Of a DNA stretch of 64,000 bases, positions 50,114 through 60,972 are shown in pieces. Both the position numbers and the translations under genes were made by a program. The stretch is from Macrobrachium rosenbergii (lineage: Eukaryota > Arthropoda > Malacostraca > Decapoda > Palaemonidae). Location: assembly GCF_040412425.1 (NCBI RefSeq), contig NC_089792.1, positions 18,175,590 through 18,239,589 of the forward strand, given 5' to 3'. The stretch's first letter is position 1. Every line of letters starts with the position of its first letter. Below the pieces are notes generated by a model that was not told the origin of the DNA, did not search any database, and worked only from the letters and a program-made list of their open reading frames with translations.

Positions 50114-50414
50114 CAGGCAGTCCCCAGGTAATGGTGGGGGCTCTGTTTCTGGCCGAGCGCCAATAACTGAAAATCGCTGCTAACCGAAAATCGGCGATAT
50201 TAGCACTAATTCACTTAATGGCGCCGTAAACCGGATATTGGTGCCACTAACCTGAGATTGGTGCTGCTGCTAAGCGGAGATTGTTGCCGTTAAGCGTAGA
50301 TTGGGACTGTTAAGCGGAGATCGGCGCCGAAAAGCCAGTTATTGGCATCACCAGACAAGTGCTGTAAAACTGGATCGCTGTTAATCATTGCCACCAGTAA
50401 GGGGGAACTGCCTG
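50114..50414. mobile_element. Tigger/pogo-type MITE, 301 bp
   Basis: The ends are CAGGCAGTCCCC and, reverse-complemented, CAGGCAGTTCCCCC. TA follows at the right (50415-50416) and lies two bases off the left end. The interior has several copies of a GGAGATtGgtGCcGtTAAGC-like module. It is related to the element at 990-1220. Confidence 0.75.
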
Positions 50415-50416
50415 TA

Positions 50417-51399
50417 TATGTATGAAATGGAACAGAGATTTTTATTTCATGGTAAAGACCTTAATGTTATGTGTATTTATGACTAATTGTTTGAATTAAT
50501 GTATATTGTACAATGACACAATATATTGAATTTGCAAAAGGTCTCAGGTTTTGCTCCTGAGAAAGTAGAAATGTTTAAAATTTAGTTTTATATTGAAAAT
50601 TTTAAAAAATAGTTTTATATTAAATGAATAGTATTTTATATTTTAAGATATTTGTAATTTTTTGTATGTGTACGTATTGATGTATTTTGGTTAATTTAAA
50701 ATTCATTCAAATAGATTGTGGTAGGATTATTATTTCCATGGTATGATTGATTTATTTTTGTTATAAATTAAATGTGCAAAAATATAAGATCTTTAACATT
50801 AAAAAGCATTTACTCAAACTACTAAACTGATTTGTGCAGTGATTGGTGCATTTATCTATTTACACCATGCTTGCGAGTTTATTTTTATGTCTACTGTATT
50901 AGTTTCATTTGTATTTTTTGTACTCCTCTTCAACAAGATGTGTGTCTTTCTTCATACATGGTACCTTGGTTTGAGTTTAGGATGGTAAATGTCTCTGTCA
51001 GGACTTTCTGCTGTAACCCTTTCATATTATACTCATACCTATGAATAATAATTTTGAGAAAATACTAATTTTAAGAAAATACAAACTATCTCAATTTACC
51101 AAATTCACATTATTTAAATGGCTAGTATGAAAACTAGAAGAAAATCACCATTGAAATATATGCATCAACTGCTCGATTAAGTTGTCTTTCGATATGTATT
51201 TTTCCTGCACTAAAGAATTATATTGCCTTCTAGTGATAGCCGAGTAGAGCTAGAATTATTGTCCTTCACTGGCATGTTGGTAATATTGTTTTACAGGACA
51301 GTATCATGCTTGTCTAAATGGGATACTAATTTATAATCTTCAGCATTTTTTGTATGGTGTATTTTTTAATGCTCCAGCAATTCATTTAAGTGTACTTAG
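50417..51399. other. Intron, no gene seen
   Basis: Very AT-rich sequence with no coding piece recognised. Confidence 0.5.
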
Positions 51400-51613
51400 G
51401 TGAAACGATCTTTCATTTCAGCAGGGAACCCCTTCCCAAAAGAAAGACCAGATTCATCACCATCATCATCAGTTGCTGGCAGCAGCACTCTTTGTCTCAT
51501 ATGTGATGCATCTGTTACTAAAAGTGATGGTGTGCAAGAGAAAAGGAGTAATGTTGAAGCTAATGCACCAACTAAATCACGTTCCATGGACACTAACTAC
51601 TGTCATGTCAAAA
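51400..51613 (+). CDS. Zinc-finger gene exon 5, first half of ZAD-like domain
   Basis: The coding-like frame gives V-K-R-S-F-I-S-A-G-N-P-F-P-K and then S-S-T-L-C-L-I-C-D-A-S, whose C-x2-C fits the first Cys pair of a ZAD. To enter in phase 0 this frame needs the acceptor TGTACTTAG|GTG at 51399. A stronger-looking acceptor, TTTCAG|CAG at 51421 (a NAGNAG site), would enter a different frame, also open to the end but Met/Leu/His-rich. The strong donor AAA|GTAAGT after 51613 leaves the ZAD-like frame in phase 1. A donor after 51617 would leave phase 2. I prefer the ZAD-like frame on composition and on its fit to the next exon. Confidence 0.6.
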
Positions 51614-51617
51614 GTAA

Positions 51618-53218
51618 GTAAACTAATCCATTGCTACACAAAAAAATAATTGAGAATACAGAAATGCAGTATGCTAAAACCTAAGTTAATTATTAGCCAG
51701 TGCTTAAGTTTTGTATTTTATTTTTGATGATTATAAAATTTTTAAAAATCATTTCTAATTCTTGATTTTAGAACAAAGTGTATGGAATAATTATGTTCTG
51801 CTCATGTTTTTTATGCATGTTTTTATTATTTTTTCATTGATAGGCCACATTAAAAAATACTTATTTGTACAATACATACTCTGTTTGTAGTTTGATGATG
51901 CACATATTATGTTTACAAAAATTGTTTAAGCAGGTGACTGAATAACATTATAGCTGGCATGAAGGGTTTGTTTTAAATGGAAAGGGGAAAATTAAGCAAG
52001 AAAAGGATGAGGAAGTTGGACAACTAGGTTGGTAGATAATGAATGGATATTAATAAGAAGTAAAATACAGAAACTAATGATTTCATAGATATCAGAGACA
52101 GTGCCTCATGTCATTTAAAGTAATTAATGGAACTTCATCAGTGAGCCACAGAAAGATGCTACATGTTTAGAGGATAGTTACCACACAAAAATTGTGTTTG
52201 CAAATTCAAGCACATTTTTCATTAAATAAGAGTACTACCATGCAAATGTCTTCCCATTAGCACCAACTTGAGATCCTGAGAGACAAATTCCCCTCTGCAT
52301 GGCCTGGCCTCCAGAAAGATGACTATCATGAGCAGTGGTTTATAGGAGGTTTCATTGGAATGCTAACAGATGTTTCTGCCCCTCAGTGTTCTGGGTGACC
52401 TGTCTCACATCTGTTCCTACTGTGACCTGTCTCACATCTGTTCCTACTGCTGCTCCTGCTAAGGAACTCAGTGCTGTTGAGCCATCTGTAGTGATCATTT
52501 TGCCTTTGGAGAAATCTCCACAGTATGGAGCTCAGGCCTTACTCTGCCAACACCACTTCCTGCCTTGACATATCTTCCACTATAGCTGAGATGATAAGAC
52601 TTGTGGATGGAGTATGGTGAAGAAAGGCAAGCAGGCATCTCTTCCTTGTCCGCCTCATTGAGCTCTTCTCCTTTTCCTCCTCATCTTTTGCTGCTGCTTC
52701 TTTGTGTGGGATGTCTGCTGCAGTTAGGGTTATTACCAGTTTTTCTGAGTAAGCATGTGAACCTGTGGTTTCCTGTTTCCTTTTCAAAACATGAGGAGTG
52801 TCCCAGACTCTTTCCCTGTTCATACTTATGCTAGGGTATGTGGAGAAGAGTTGGCTCCACCTTGTCATTTTGTGTGTGCAAAGGACTCTTGGATTGTACA
52901 CTTGCAGACAGGAGGTTCATGTGCAACAGGTTGCTGTTGTACATGCTGCTGGGTATTGTGATGCTCTGTTGTCAAATGGTAGTGCAAACCTTCAGGTGGT
53001 CCATGGTTCATCCAGAACTCCTGATATACAGTATGCATGCATGATTATATGAGTGCAGACAGGGTATCTTGATAATTTATATGCATGTGATTGAGCAGAT
53101 CCTTGGGTGGTGAATGGTTCATGCATAACTCCCAAAGTATAAATAGACAATCCCCAGGTTATGCACATGCAACAGAAGTTTCACTTGTGAAAGGTCTCTG
53201 CATTGCAATATCACTGAG
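51618..53218. other. Intron, no gene seen
   Basis: The ORFs at 52335-52568 and 52539-52901 have no family resemblance. A 22 bp piece around TGACCTGTCTCACATCTGTT is duplicated at about 52398 and 52422. Confidence 0.45.
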
Positions 53219-55480
53219 TTTCATATAGGTAACTTACCAGGTAATTGCATAGTTAATAGTTTCTAGCTAATGCAGCAGCCTTTATTTAAAAAATTTCAGT
53301 AGTACTTTGGTAGTTTAGTGTAGGTAACAAGCCCCACCCATCAACGGAGTACTGAAAACGACTTGGCAGAAAACCTCAGGGTTTGCTGCAGCTTTTGTTT
53401 ACTGATTTTTGGTTGTATGGCTGGATTTCAGTGAAGTATTATCATTTATTTTAGTAGTCTTCAAGCTTTAATAGCTTTCAGGATAATTTTTTCTAGTTCT
53501 TTGGTTATTATTATGTCTGATTCAAGTTCTCCTATTTTTGCTCTCCTATTTTTGCTATTGTAGCAAAAGTGGCAAAACCAGGTTAATCATATCTTCATAT
53601 GATTCTCATGCAATTTGCAGTAAATGTAGTGGGCAGAAATATGGTAGGGAGAAAACTTGTGCTAAATGTAATGTTTAGCAAGAGTAGAAATGACTTAATT
53701 CTCAACTAGACAAGTTAGAGAGGGATAGAAAGGAAAGTGGCCTCTAGAGCCGAGATTGAGCTTCCTTTAGCCTAGAATTCTACCCTAGCCTAGGTTAGAA
53801 GATAGCTCTACTTTTCCTTCTTCCCCCCTTCCCACCTTTTTCTCCTGCTAGTAGCCCTCGTACTTGTAATCCACCTATTCCAGCGCCTGGCACCCTTACT
53901 TCCAACCTTGCCATTGCCAGTCTCGAGTGTAGGTTTAACAAGAAATTTAACCAAGTAGTGATTACAGTGAAGTGGAGGAGGCGGCTACTTGTCCCATTGG
54001 TTCTCGTAGACCATGGTCACTGTCATACTCCACTAAACCTTGGAGAAGACATACTGAAAGTCTGATGGAGGCTGAGTGGGTTGGCCCACAGGTAGTTGTC
54101 CCCTCATCAGTTGAACCTGTTGTGTATTCCCAGGTGTCGGCAGACAGCCACCAGAAAGGCACCTTGACAGGAGAAAGTGTTATGCAAGTGGAGGAGGTGG
54201 CTGCTTGCCCCACTGGTTCTCTGAGACGAAGGTCCCTGTCATACTCCCCCAAACCTGGGAGAAGACATACCGTAAGTCCAAGGGAGGCCGGTGGGGTTTG
54301 CACACAAGTAGTCACCCCCTCAATCGAGTCTGTTGATCTCTCCCAGGCTTTGACAGAGCCATTGGAAAGGCATCTCTGTGGATATGCGTCAAGTTGTCTG
54401 ACTCTCAAGAGTCCAGCCTGGACTTGGAAGCTATGCAGGGTTTTTTTTTTTAGTTTTATCTCATCCATTGAAGAGGCATGCAGGTGATGCTGGCCACTTT
54501 TCTCTGCTGCCCGGTTAGTGGCTTAAGGAGCCGTGTGCAGCCCTCATCCTTTCTGCAGCCCGTGGGATAGTTCGGATTAATTCTCTCCTGGGCTTACTTC
54601 TGTTGGGCACCAGTATTTGGCTCCCAAGTGCCCAATGATCCCTCTCAGGGGCCTGTTGTCTTCGCTCAAGCGCCCATCTCTTCGTGAGCGCCTGATACCA
54701 GTTCCTGAGCATCTGCCGCAAGTTTCTGAGTGGCCAGCGGTAGCTCCCGAGTGCTTGGCACCTGCTTTTGAGCGGCCCGGCGCCAGCCCTGAGCTCCGAG
54801 CCTGGCCAGCCCCGAGCACCCGGTGCCAGCCCCAAGTGCCCGGTGCCAACTCTTCAGTATGAATATCCTGCTCGGAGTGCCAAGCACCTGTTTCCGACCA
54901 TGGGTCTCCTAGCCTATGCAGCTGTCCTTCAATTTTTGTTGGTGAGCTTTCCTACCCTTTTTTGGCTCCTGCTAGCCCTGGTCTCACCTACCTCGTCTCC
55001 TAGGAAGGCACTCGAGGAGATTGAAGTTTGGTATTCTGCTAAAAGGGAACAAGGTAAGGCTTCCTACGTTTTTCCTCCCTTCCACTTGATCCATAGGAGG
55101 CTTCTTTCTTCCACCAGGTGCATTCTTCCTGATGTTGTTTTAAATCGGGTGGAAATTGTTTTTCGTCGACATACCTTCACCCCCTTGTCAAAGACCTCTT
55201 TGAGTTGTTTGAAGCTTTCAGTTTCTTGGACTGGGTGGTGAGAGCACCAGCCAAGAAGATTGAAGATTGCATTGATTTGTGGAGTCTTCACCTCGGACTG
55301 GCTAGGAGTCCTTTTTCATGCAGTCAAGACCATCCCTGATGGTCTTATTGAACTTTTTCAAAATGAGGTTGAGAAGACTTCTAAAAATAGATTGGTGGAA
55401 TGGGGAGAGAGAAATAGGATACTAATCTTCACACACTGTTTTTATGTCGACCATTTATTTCTTTTGTTAAGGGTAATGTA
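53219..55480 (+). pseudogene. Third DIRS copy: terminal repeat plus gag remnant
   Basis: 53219-53400 matches the DIRS terminal repeat (TTTCATATAGGTAACTTACC at the start). At 53565-53680 the Cys module recurs as Y-C-S-K and S-H-A-I-C-S-K-C-S-G-Q with a later C-A-K-C, but two conserved Cys are replaced and a stop follows. 53972-54487 and 54768-55241 carry the Ser/Pro-rich region and the gag C-terminal part. No reverse transcriptase or recombinase is seen. It lies in an intron of the zinc-finger gene, same orientation. Confidence 0.7.
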
Positions 55481-55550
55481 TTAAGCTAACTTTTAAATGA
55501 AATTACAGTAACTTTAATTTCATTTAAAAGTTAAATACTGAATTTCCACC
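55369..55550. repeat. Duplicated block, copy 1, with palindrome
   Basis: Matches 55984-56165 from GTTGAGAAGACTTCT to the palindromic end. The end pairs AACTTTTAAATGAAATTA with AATTTCATTTAAAAGTT around a 10 bp loop. Confidence 0.8.
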
Positions 55551-55574
55551 TTTTGATATCTAACGTAAGAATAG

Positions 55575-55686
55575 CTTCTCTCTCTCTTGTCTTTATCTCT
55601 CTGTCTCCTCTCTGTCTCTCTCTCGTTTATTCTCTCTGTCTCCTCGTAATTGTCTCCATAAAATAAATTTCACTCTCTCTCTCTCT

Positions 55687-55728
<42 letters not shown>
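55575..55728. repeat. (TC)n low-complexity tract
   Basis: Interrupted TC/TG-rich sequence ending in about 20 pure TC units. Confidence 0.9.
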
Positions 55729-55731
<3 letters not shown>

Positions 55732-55983
55732 TTAGCGCTCACACATTTTTACAACTTATTATTTCTCTGTACATCTTTACCTGTACAAGATATAGTTTAA
55801 ATTGATCTAATTTTACCTGTACTGACTATGAAGTGTAAAGCGCTAATGTGGCAAATACGTTCTAAAACATAGAGACATAATAACTAAGAGATGTATTAGT
55901 CAAAATAAAAAAAACACTTTGTTCATGAAAAAGCATTTCAGAACAAAGAGAAAGAGATGTAGAATAAAGAAGTTATTAAAAAG

Positions 55984-56165
55984 AAGTTGAGAAGACTTCT
56001 GAAAATAGAGTGGTCAGAAGGGGAGAGAGACAGCAATTCTCTTCTAACTCTCTAGAGTATTTTTATGTCAACCATTTATATCTTTTTTTTAAGGGTAATG
56101 TATTAAGCTAACTTTTAAATGATATTACAGTAACTTTAATTTCATTTAAAAGTTAGCTTAATAAT
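55984..56165. repeat. Duplicated block, copy 2, with longer palindrome
   Basis: Copy of 55369-55550. Here ATTAAGCTAACTTTTAAATG pairs fully with CATTTAAAAGTTAGCTTAAT, a 20 bp perfect stem. Confidence 0.8.
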
Positions 56166-56449
56166 TTAGGAGCATGATTAGGGTCATATTTAGTGTTTAA
56201 ACTTTAGAAATAAGCATTTATTAGCATTTTTAGAGACTGTCCCAAACTTATGCGGAAATTTGCCTTGCACGAGGGGTTCTGGAACCTAACCTCGCGTAAG
56301 TTTGGGGTATGACTGTACAAAGGAAAAAGAGATGCACTGCAGTGTGGAAATTATAGAGGAAGCAGGCTGCTTGTGCATGGTTTAAAAAGTTGGAAAATGT
56401 GCAGGACAAATAGTTGAGGAAAATTGTTGAAATTGACAATGTCAGTTTA

Positions 56450-57070
56450 GTTTCATGCCAGAGAGATCAACAACAAAGACATTCTTCAAAATGAAACCAT
56501 TAAGGAAAAGTACCACATAAAGGGGAAGAGATTATATCACATATATATGGACCTTGAGAATGTATATAACAAGGTATTGATATAAATAATTGAATGGACA
56601 CAAGGGCAAAGAGTACTAGAAAAACTCATTTTGCTAATGATGTTACTCTACCATAACATAAGAGCTAGAGTGAAGGAAGAAGTGGCAGATGTATCTGAAG
56701 TATTTGAAATAAATGTTAGTGCCCTTCTAGGGTCAGTGCTGAGGCCTTTGTTGCATATTGTAGTAATGGAAGAGACTTCAGAGGGTACAGATAACCCTTT
56801 GGGGATGCTTTATACAGATAGCCTATTGCTAACAACAGAATCTGGGAAAGAGATGTTGGAAATGTTTAAATGTTGGAAGATTGGAATGGAGAGAAGAGGA
56901 CTGAAAGTCAGTAAGCAAAATAAGCCTAATGTGAATAGAAAGGAAGCAAAGAAAGGAGTACTCAGGAAATTGGCCATGCAGCTGTTGTGAAAAAGGTGTG
57001 GTGCTTTGTGCATGCATCAGGTGTAACATGTGGAGTCAAGAGGTGCTCAGGATTACAAAATATACATGGA
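56450..57070 (+). pseudogene. Non-LTR retrotransposon reverse transcriptase fragment
   Basis: Frames read F-M-P-E-R-S-T-T (about 56453), G-S-V-L-R-P-L-L-H-I-V-V-M-E (about 56730) and L-L-Y/M-L-Y-T-D-S-L-L-L (about 56810, in the place of the Y-A-D-D box), then C-W-K-I-G-M-E-R-R-G-L-K-V. After a stop, Cys residues remain from a C-terminal Cys-rich motif. These landmarks belong to endonuclease-type non-LTR elements. The changed catalytic box and stops mean that it is dead. The clade is uncertain. Confidence 0.75.
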
Positions 57071-57760
57071 ATTAAAAATTTTCACTGCTAAGCCATGTGA
57101 AGTGAAAAGCCGACATTAAAATGATTATGATGATGATTGAAAGTATGGCTAGCCAGGTAAGAGTGGCTATTCTTGAGTTCAGGTCTCTCAACCACTTTGG
57201 CTTTCAGGATGAATACTATTAAGATTTCAGCCGTTTCAATTATAATACTTGAAGATAAATTTCTGCTTGCTTCATTCCAAGTGTGTTCAAATATAGTACT
57301 TACTGTTTCCTGCGAGATTGCCTTTGGACACATGGTTTCTGACCTGTACTACCCCCTAAAAGGTCTTTTGTCTTCATCCGACTCATGTAAAGGCTGAGAC
57401 TCAACTTCTTGACATCCTTTTTTAAATTGCCTTTTGGAAATTATATGAATGGTAAGTATGTATGGATAAGGCAAATTAAGTTTGTACAATATAAAACATT
57501 TTTTTTTATAAACCTATGACCACCACCTTCCCATCTCATTCTTGCTGTGTCACATTCATTGTATGTAGAACAAATATCAGCCAGTGGGTGGAGGCACATG
57601 CATGAACAGTCACTGTCAGCTACTGTATTCTGTTTTCTTTTGTACACAAGATATAAAAAGATTGTTACATGACTGATTGTTGGTTTGTATGGACAAATAA
57701 ATTTTACATTATGAAGGAATTTAATTTTTATAGTTTATTCAATGTATTTTTTAAATTTAG
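57071..57760. other. Intron, no gene seen
   Basis: Nothing recognised. It ends at the acceptor AAATTTAG before 57761. Confidence 0.5.
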
Positions 57761-57900
57761 GTAAGTGTTGGAGAAAAACTTGGTGCTCTGCTTGGGATCA
57801 TTTTGCCTAGAGATATTCTCCATTCCACTGCTATTTGCAGCAAGTGCTTTCACCTTATCAATGAGTTAGACATATTGGAGCACCGTCTTGCACATTACAG
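57761..57900 (+). CDS. Zinc-finger gene exon 6, second half of ZAD-like domain
   Basis: The frame reads V-S-V-G-E-K-L-G-A-L-L-G-I-I-L-P-R-D, then A-I-C-S-K-C-F-H-L-I-N-E-L-D and L-E-H-R-L-A-H-Y. Cys pair, following Leu-rich helix and the G-x-L-L-G stretch match the second half of a ZAD. The donor ACAG|GTAAGT gives phase 2, and the next exon supplies the last base of Arg. Acceptors exist at 57760 (phase 0 entry) and 57765 (GTAAG|TGTTGG, phase 2 entry). The second would pair with a donor after 51617. Confidence 0.75.
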
Positions 57901-59270
57901 GTAAGTATGACAGTTTTGTAAGCAGTCTTTTACTGATTTCATAGTTATCCAAATTTTATTGGGTGGATTTCAGAGTTTAAATTATTTGTTTTACAAGGGT
58001 TGAGTTGATTATACTGATATGAACATTGCAGTATAGTTACTTAACAGTGGATGTGTTTTTACTGATAAACAAACCATATTTTATAATGCAATAAAAAATT
58101 CCAAATGGTAGTTTACTATCAAGATGAATTAAGGTTGAATTATTTATCTACTCTTGCAACATATGGAAAAACTGATGGGTAACATACAATTACAGTTCAG
58201 GTCCCTATGAAAAAATTAGCTGTATCTTAAATTGTATTGTGGCTTTGGAAGGCAGGGTATGGTACATGAAGAAGCAAGGAACAGTGATGTCAACTCACTA
58301 CAATGTTTCTAGAACCAGTGTCAAAATAGGCAAGACAGTGTTTCCTAGTTTAACCAGTGAGGAGCTGATTAACAGCTCTCCTATGGCCTGAAGGTTAGAT
58401 TTATTTTACGTGGCAAAGAACCAGGCCTAGTACAGCTTATTGAATCCGAACCACATATAGAAAATAAATTCCTCTTATTCTTCACTGGCTGGTCATGCAG
58501 CAGAATGCTGATTGAAAACCATGCATCTGAGGACATTTGGTTAACTGCCTTTTTTAGTGGACAGTCTTTTAGTTTTGAATAATTATTTTCGAGTACATTT
58601 TGATGTCTTGAGAGGTTGTTGTATCAGCTCTTTATCTAATGAGGACTCAGATATGTTTACTGTTAAGTTTGTGTCTGTGGTTGTATCTTTTTGGAAAGTC
58701 TGTGTGATCTAACTTTCCAGGGTTATGCAACTTTTGCACTTCTTGTAAGACCTCTTGATTTGTCTTCTTTAGATAGTTTAGCATGAAGATGATTAAGGTC
58801 TTGGTCCAGTGCTGACACTACCATTCAGAGGACCAGTACAACATAAGGGCTTTGGCTATAAGATCTTTGGATTGCAATGGTATTTTGTCATATCCATTTT
58901 GGAACTCCAGGGAGAATTCTCATTTATCCTTTGATGCCAGTTTTTAGTCATGAAATGAGTGATACACATTGTCCCATAAGTGGTCAGTTACTGTTCTTTT
59001 TACAGCCATTTAGCAGAAAGCCAAGATCTTCCATCCTTCTGGTACCAGCAAAATCTTTTGAGTAGAACTTGGGGACAGGTAAGTCAGCCAGTACCTTGGT
59101 GATTTTCCATCTCTATCTAGAATAATGTTGTCTCCAAAAATGCTGTTCTAACATTCCTAAATTGAAACTTTGAAAAGCTGTTATGTTTGTGAGAAATGTT
59201 ACTTTCAGACATGTCTATATGATCTGCTACATCCACATAGCATCTGCTACTTTTAATTCCATCATCTTAG
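57901..59270. other. Intron, no gene seen
   Basis: No coding piece or known repeat recognised. Confidence 0.5.
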
Positions 59271-59560
59271 TGTGACATTATGAATTATCCAAACTTGAAG
59301 GATGGGTGGGCTGCAAAAATATACATCACAGCATGATGGAGATCAGTGAACCAATGTTGATGATGGTATTATGGTTATTGGATCCATTTTATTGAAGAAA
59401 ACAAGGCAAGAGGTTTGTGACATTATGAATTATCCAAACTTGAAGGATGGGTGGGCTGCAAAAATATACATCACAGCATGATGGAGGTCGATGAACCAAT
59501 GTTGATGATGGTATTATGGTTATTGGACCCATTTTATTGAAGAAAACAAGGCAAGAGGTT
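59271..59560. repeat. Tandem duplication, 2 x 145 bp
   Basis: 59271-59415 and 59416-59560 are adjacent direct copies differing at only a few positions (for example GAGATCAGTG against GAGGTCGATG). It lies in the last intron. Confidence 0.9.
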
Positions 59561-60643
59561 ATGCAGCAGTTGGCTTCATGAATTTTAGTACACATCCTGG
59601 AAAGTTAATGAGACATCTGATAACTCCCCAGTTTCATTTTATAAACGGGCTTTTTGTCATGTTTACATGCTTGGTGACTATTTCACAGGTAGTGTTGTCA
59701 AAAGTTTGTCATTTGCTTGAGATACTACATGCTACATTGTGAGGTTGCCAGATGTCTCTGTAACTTGCTGTGATGTGCATCAGAAATCATGAAGTTAACT
59801 GTACAAGTAATTTTTAGTGTTTTTTTTTTAATCTTGTTAATGTAGATCTTGAAATTGAATATCACATCCAAAGATCACAAGTACTGCTGGACTTCCTTCT
59901 TGATTTAGGATAGTTTAAGAAAGTCAATTTCCTTGAATTAAATCCATATTAAGACCAAATTAAATCCTTGGAATAAAATGTTTTGTTTTTATATATAAAA
60001 TTTAATTTAGTTATATCATTATGTACTAATAGCTTTATAATCTTTTAGTGACATTCCAGGGCTTGTAATTTTTTATTATTTTTTCTCAGTTCACATATAT
60101 CAGAAAGACATAAGAAATGGGAATTAGTGGGATGGAAAATCAAGAAGAAAACTTTACAAGTTAGCGGTGAGGCTCCCAATTGTAACATAACATCTTCTGT
60201 ACACTGGAGGGCCTTTGACTTCTTGTCAATCTCAATCCCTGAATTGTACATTGAATCCTTGGCTCTGGTTAGTCACCTAAGTTTTCTTCAGCAGCTTTTA
60301 CCACCCTCCTTAATGATGATTCAAGTGAATTTCAATTATATATTTAGCATGATTTTTTTTTAAATAACCCATAATTAACACCAAAAGTCTTGCCCACCAA
60401 ACTCCACTGATTGGAGTGAATACATGAAGAGTTGGTTTTTCATTTACCCAAGATCCATGGGGATTCTTATGGAAGCTATCAAGGTAGTAGGCCATCTTGT
60501 TCTTATAATCCAGGAATGATGTGTCTAGGGTTTTAAGTACCACAAATGTGGGCTGATGTAAATGGTAGGCTTGTATTGAAAGAAAACAGTTATATATAAA
60601 AATTACTTATTAAATTTTATGTAATCTTATTTTCTTTTAACAG
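59561..60643. other. Intron, no gene seen
   Basis: Intron ending in the acceptor TTTCTTTTAACAG. Nothing else recognised. Confidence 0.5.
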
Positions 60644-60801
60644 GAAGTACATTATAACCAAAGTGGAAAATACCAGTGAAAAATATGGGACAAGACTGGC
60701 TAATTACAGGAAGCTACAGCAGCAGCACCAGCATCAGCAACACATTCATCAGCAACAGCAGCTACATCAACATCATCAGCAACCACAACAGCAGCAGCAG
60801 C

Positions 60802-60868
<67 letters not shown>

Positions 60869-60932
60869 GCAGCATCATCATCATCATCATCACCACCATC
60901 AACAGCAGCAGCAACAACAGCAACAGCAACAT

Positions 60933-60972
<40 letters not shown>

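Noticed and set aside
56248..56439. Short minus-strand frames at 56248-57029 near the non-LTR fragment
   Set aside because: They run antisense to the recognisable reverse transcriptase frame and have no motif.
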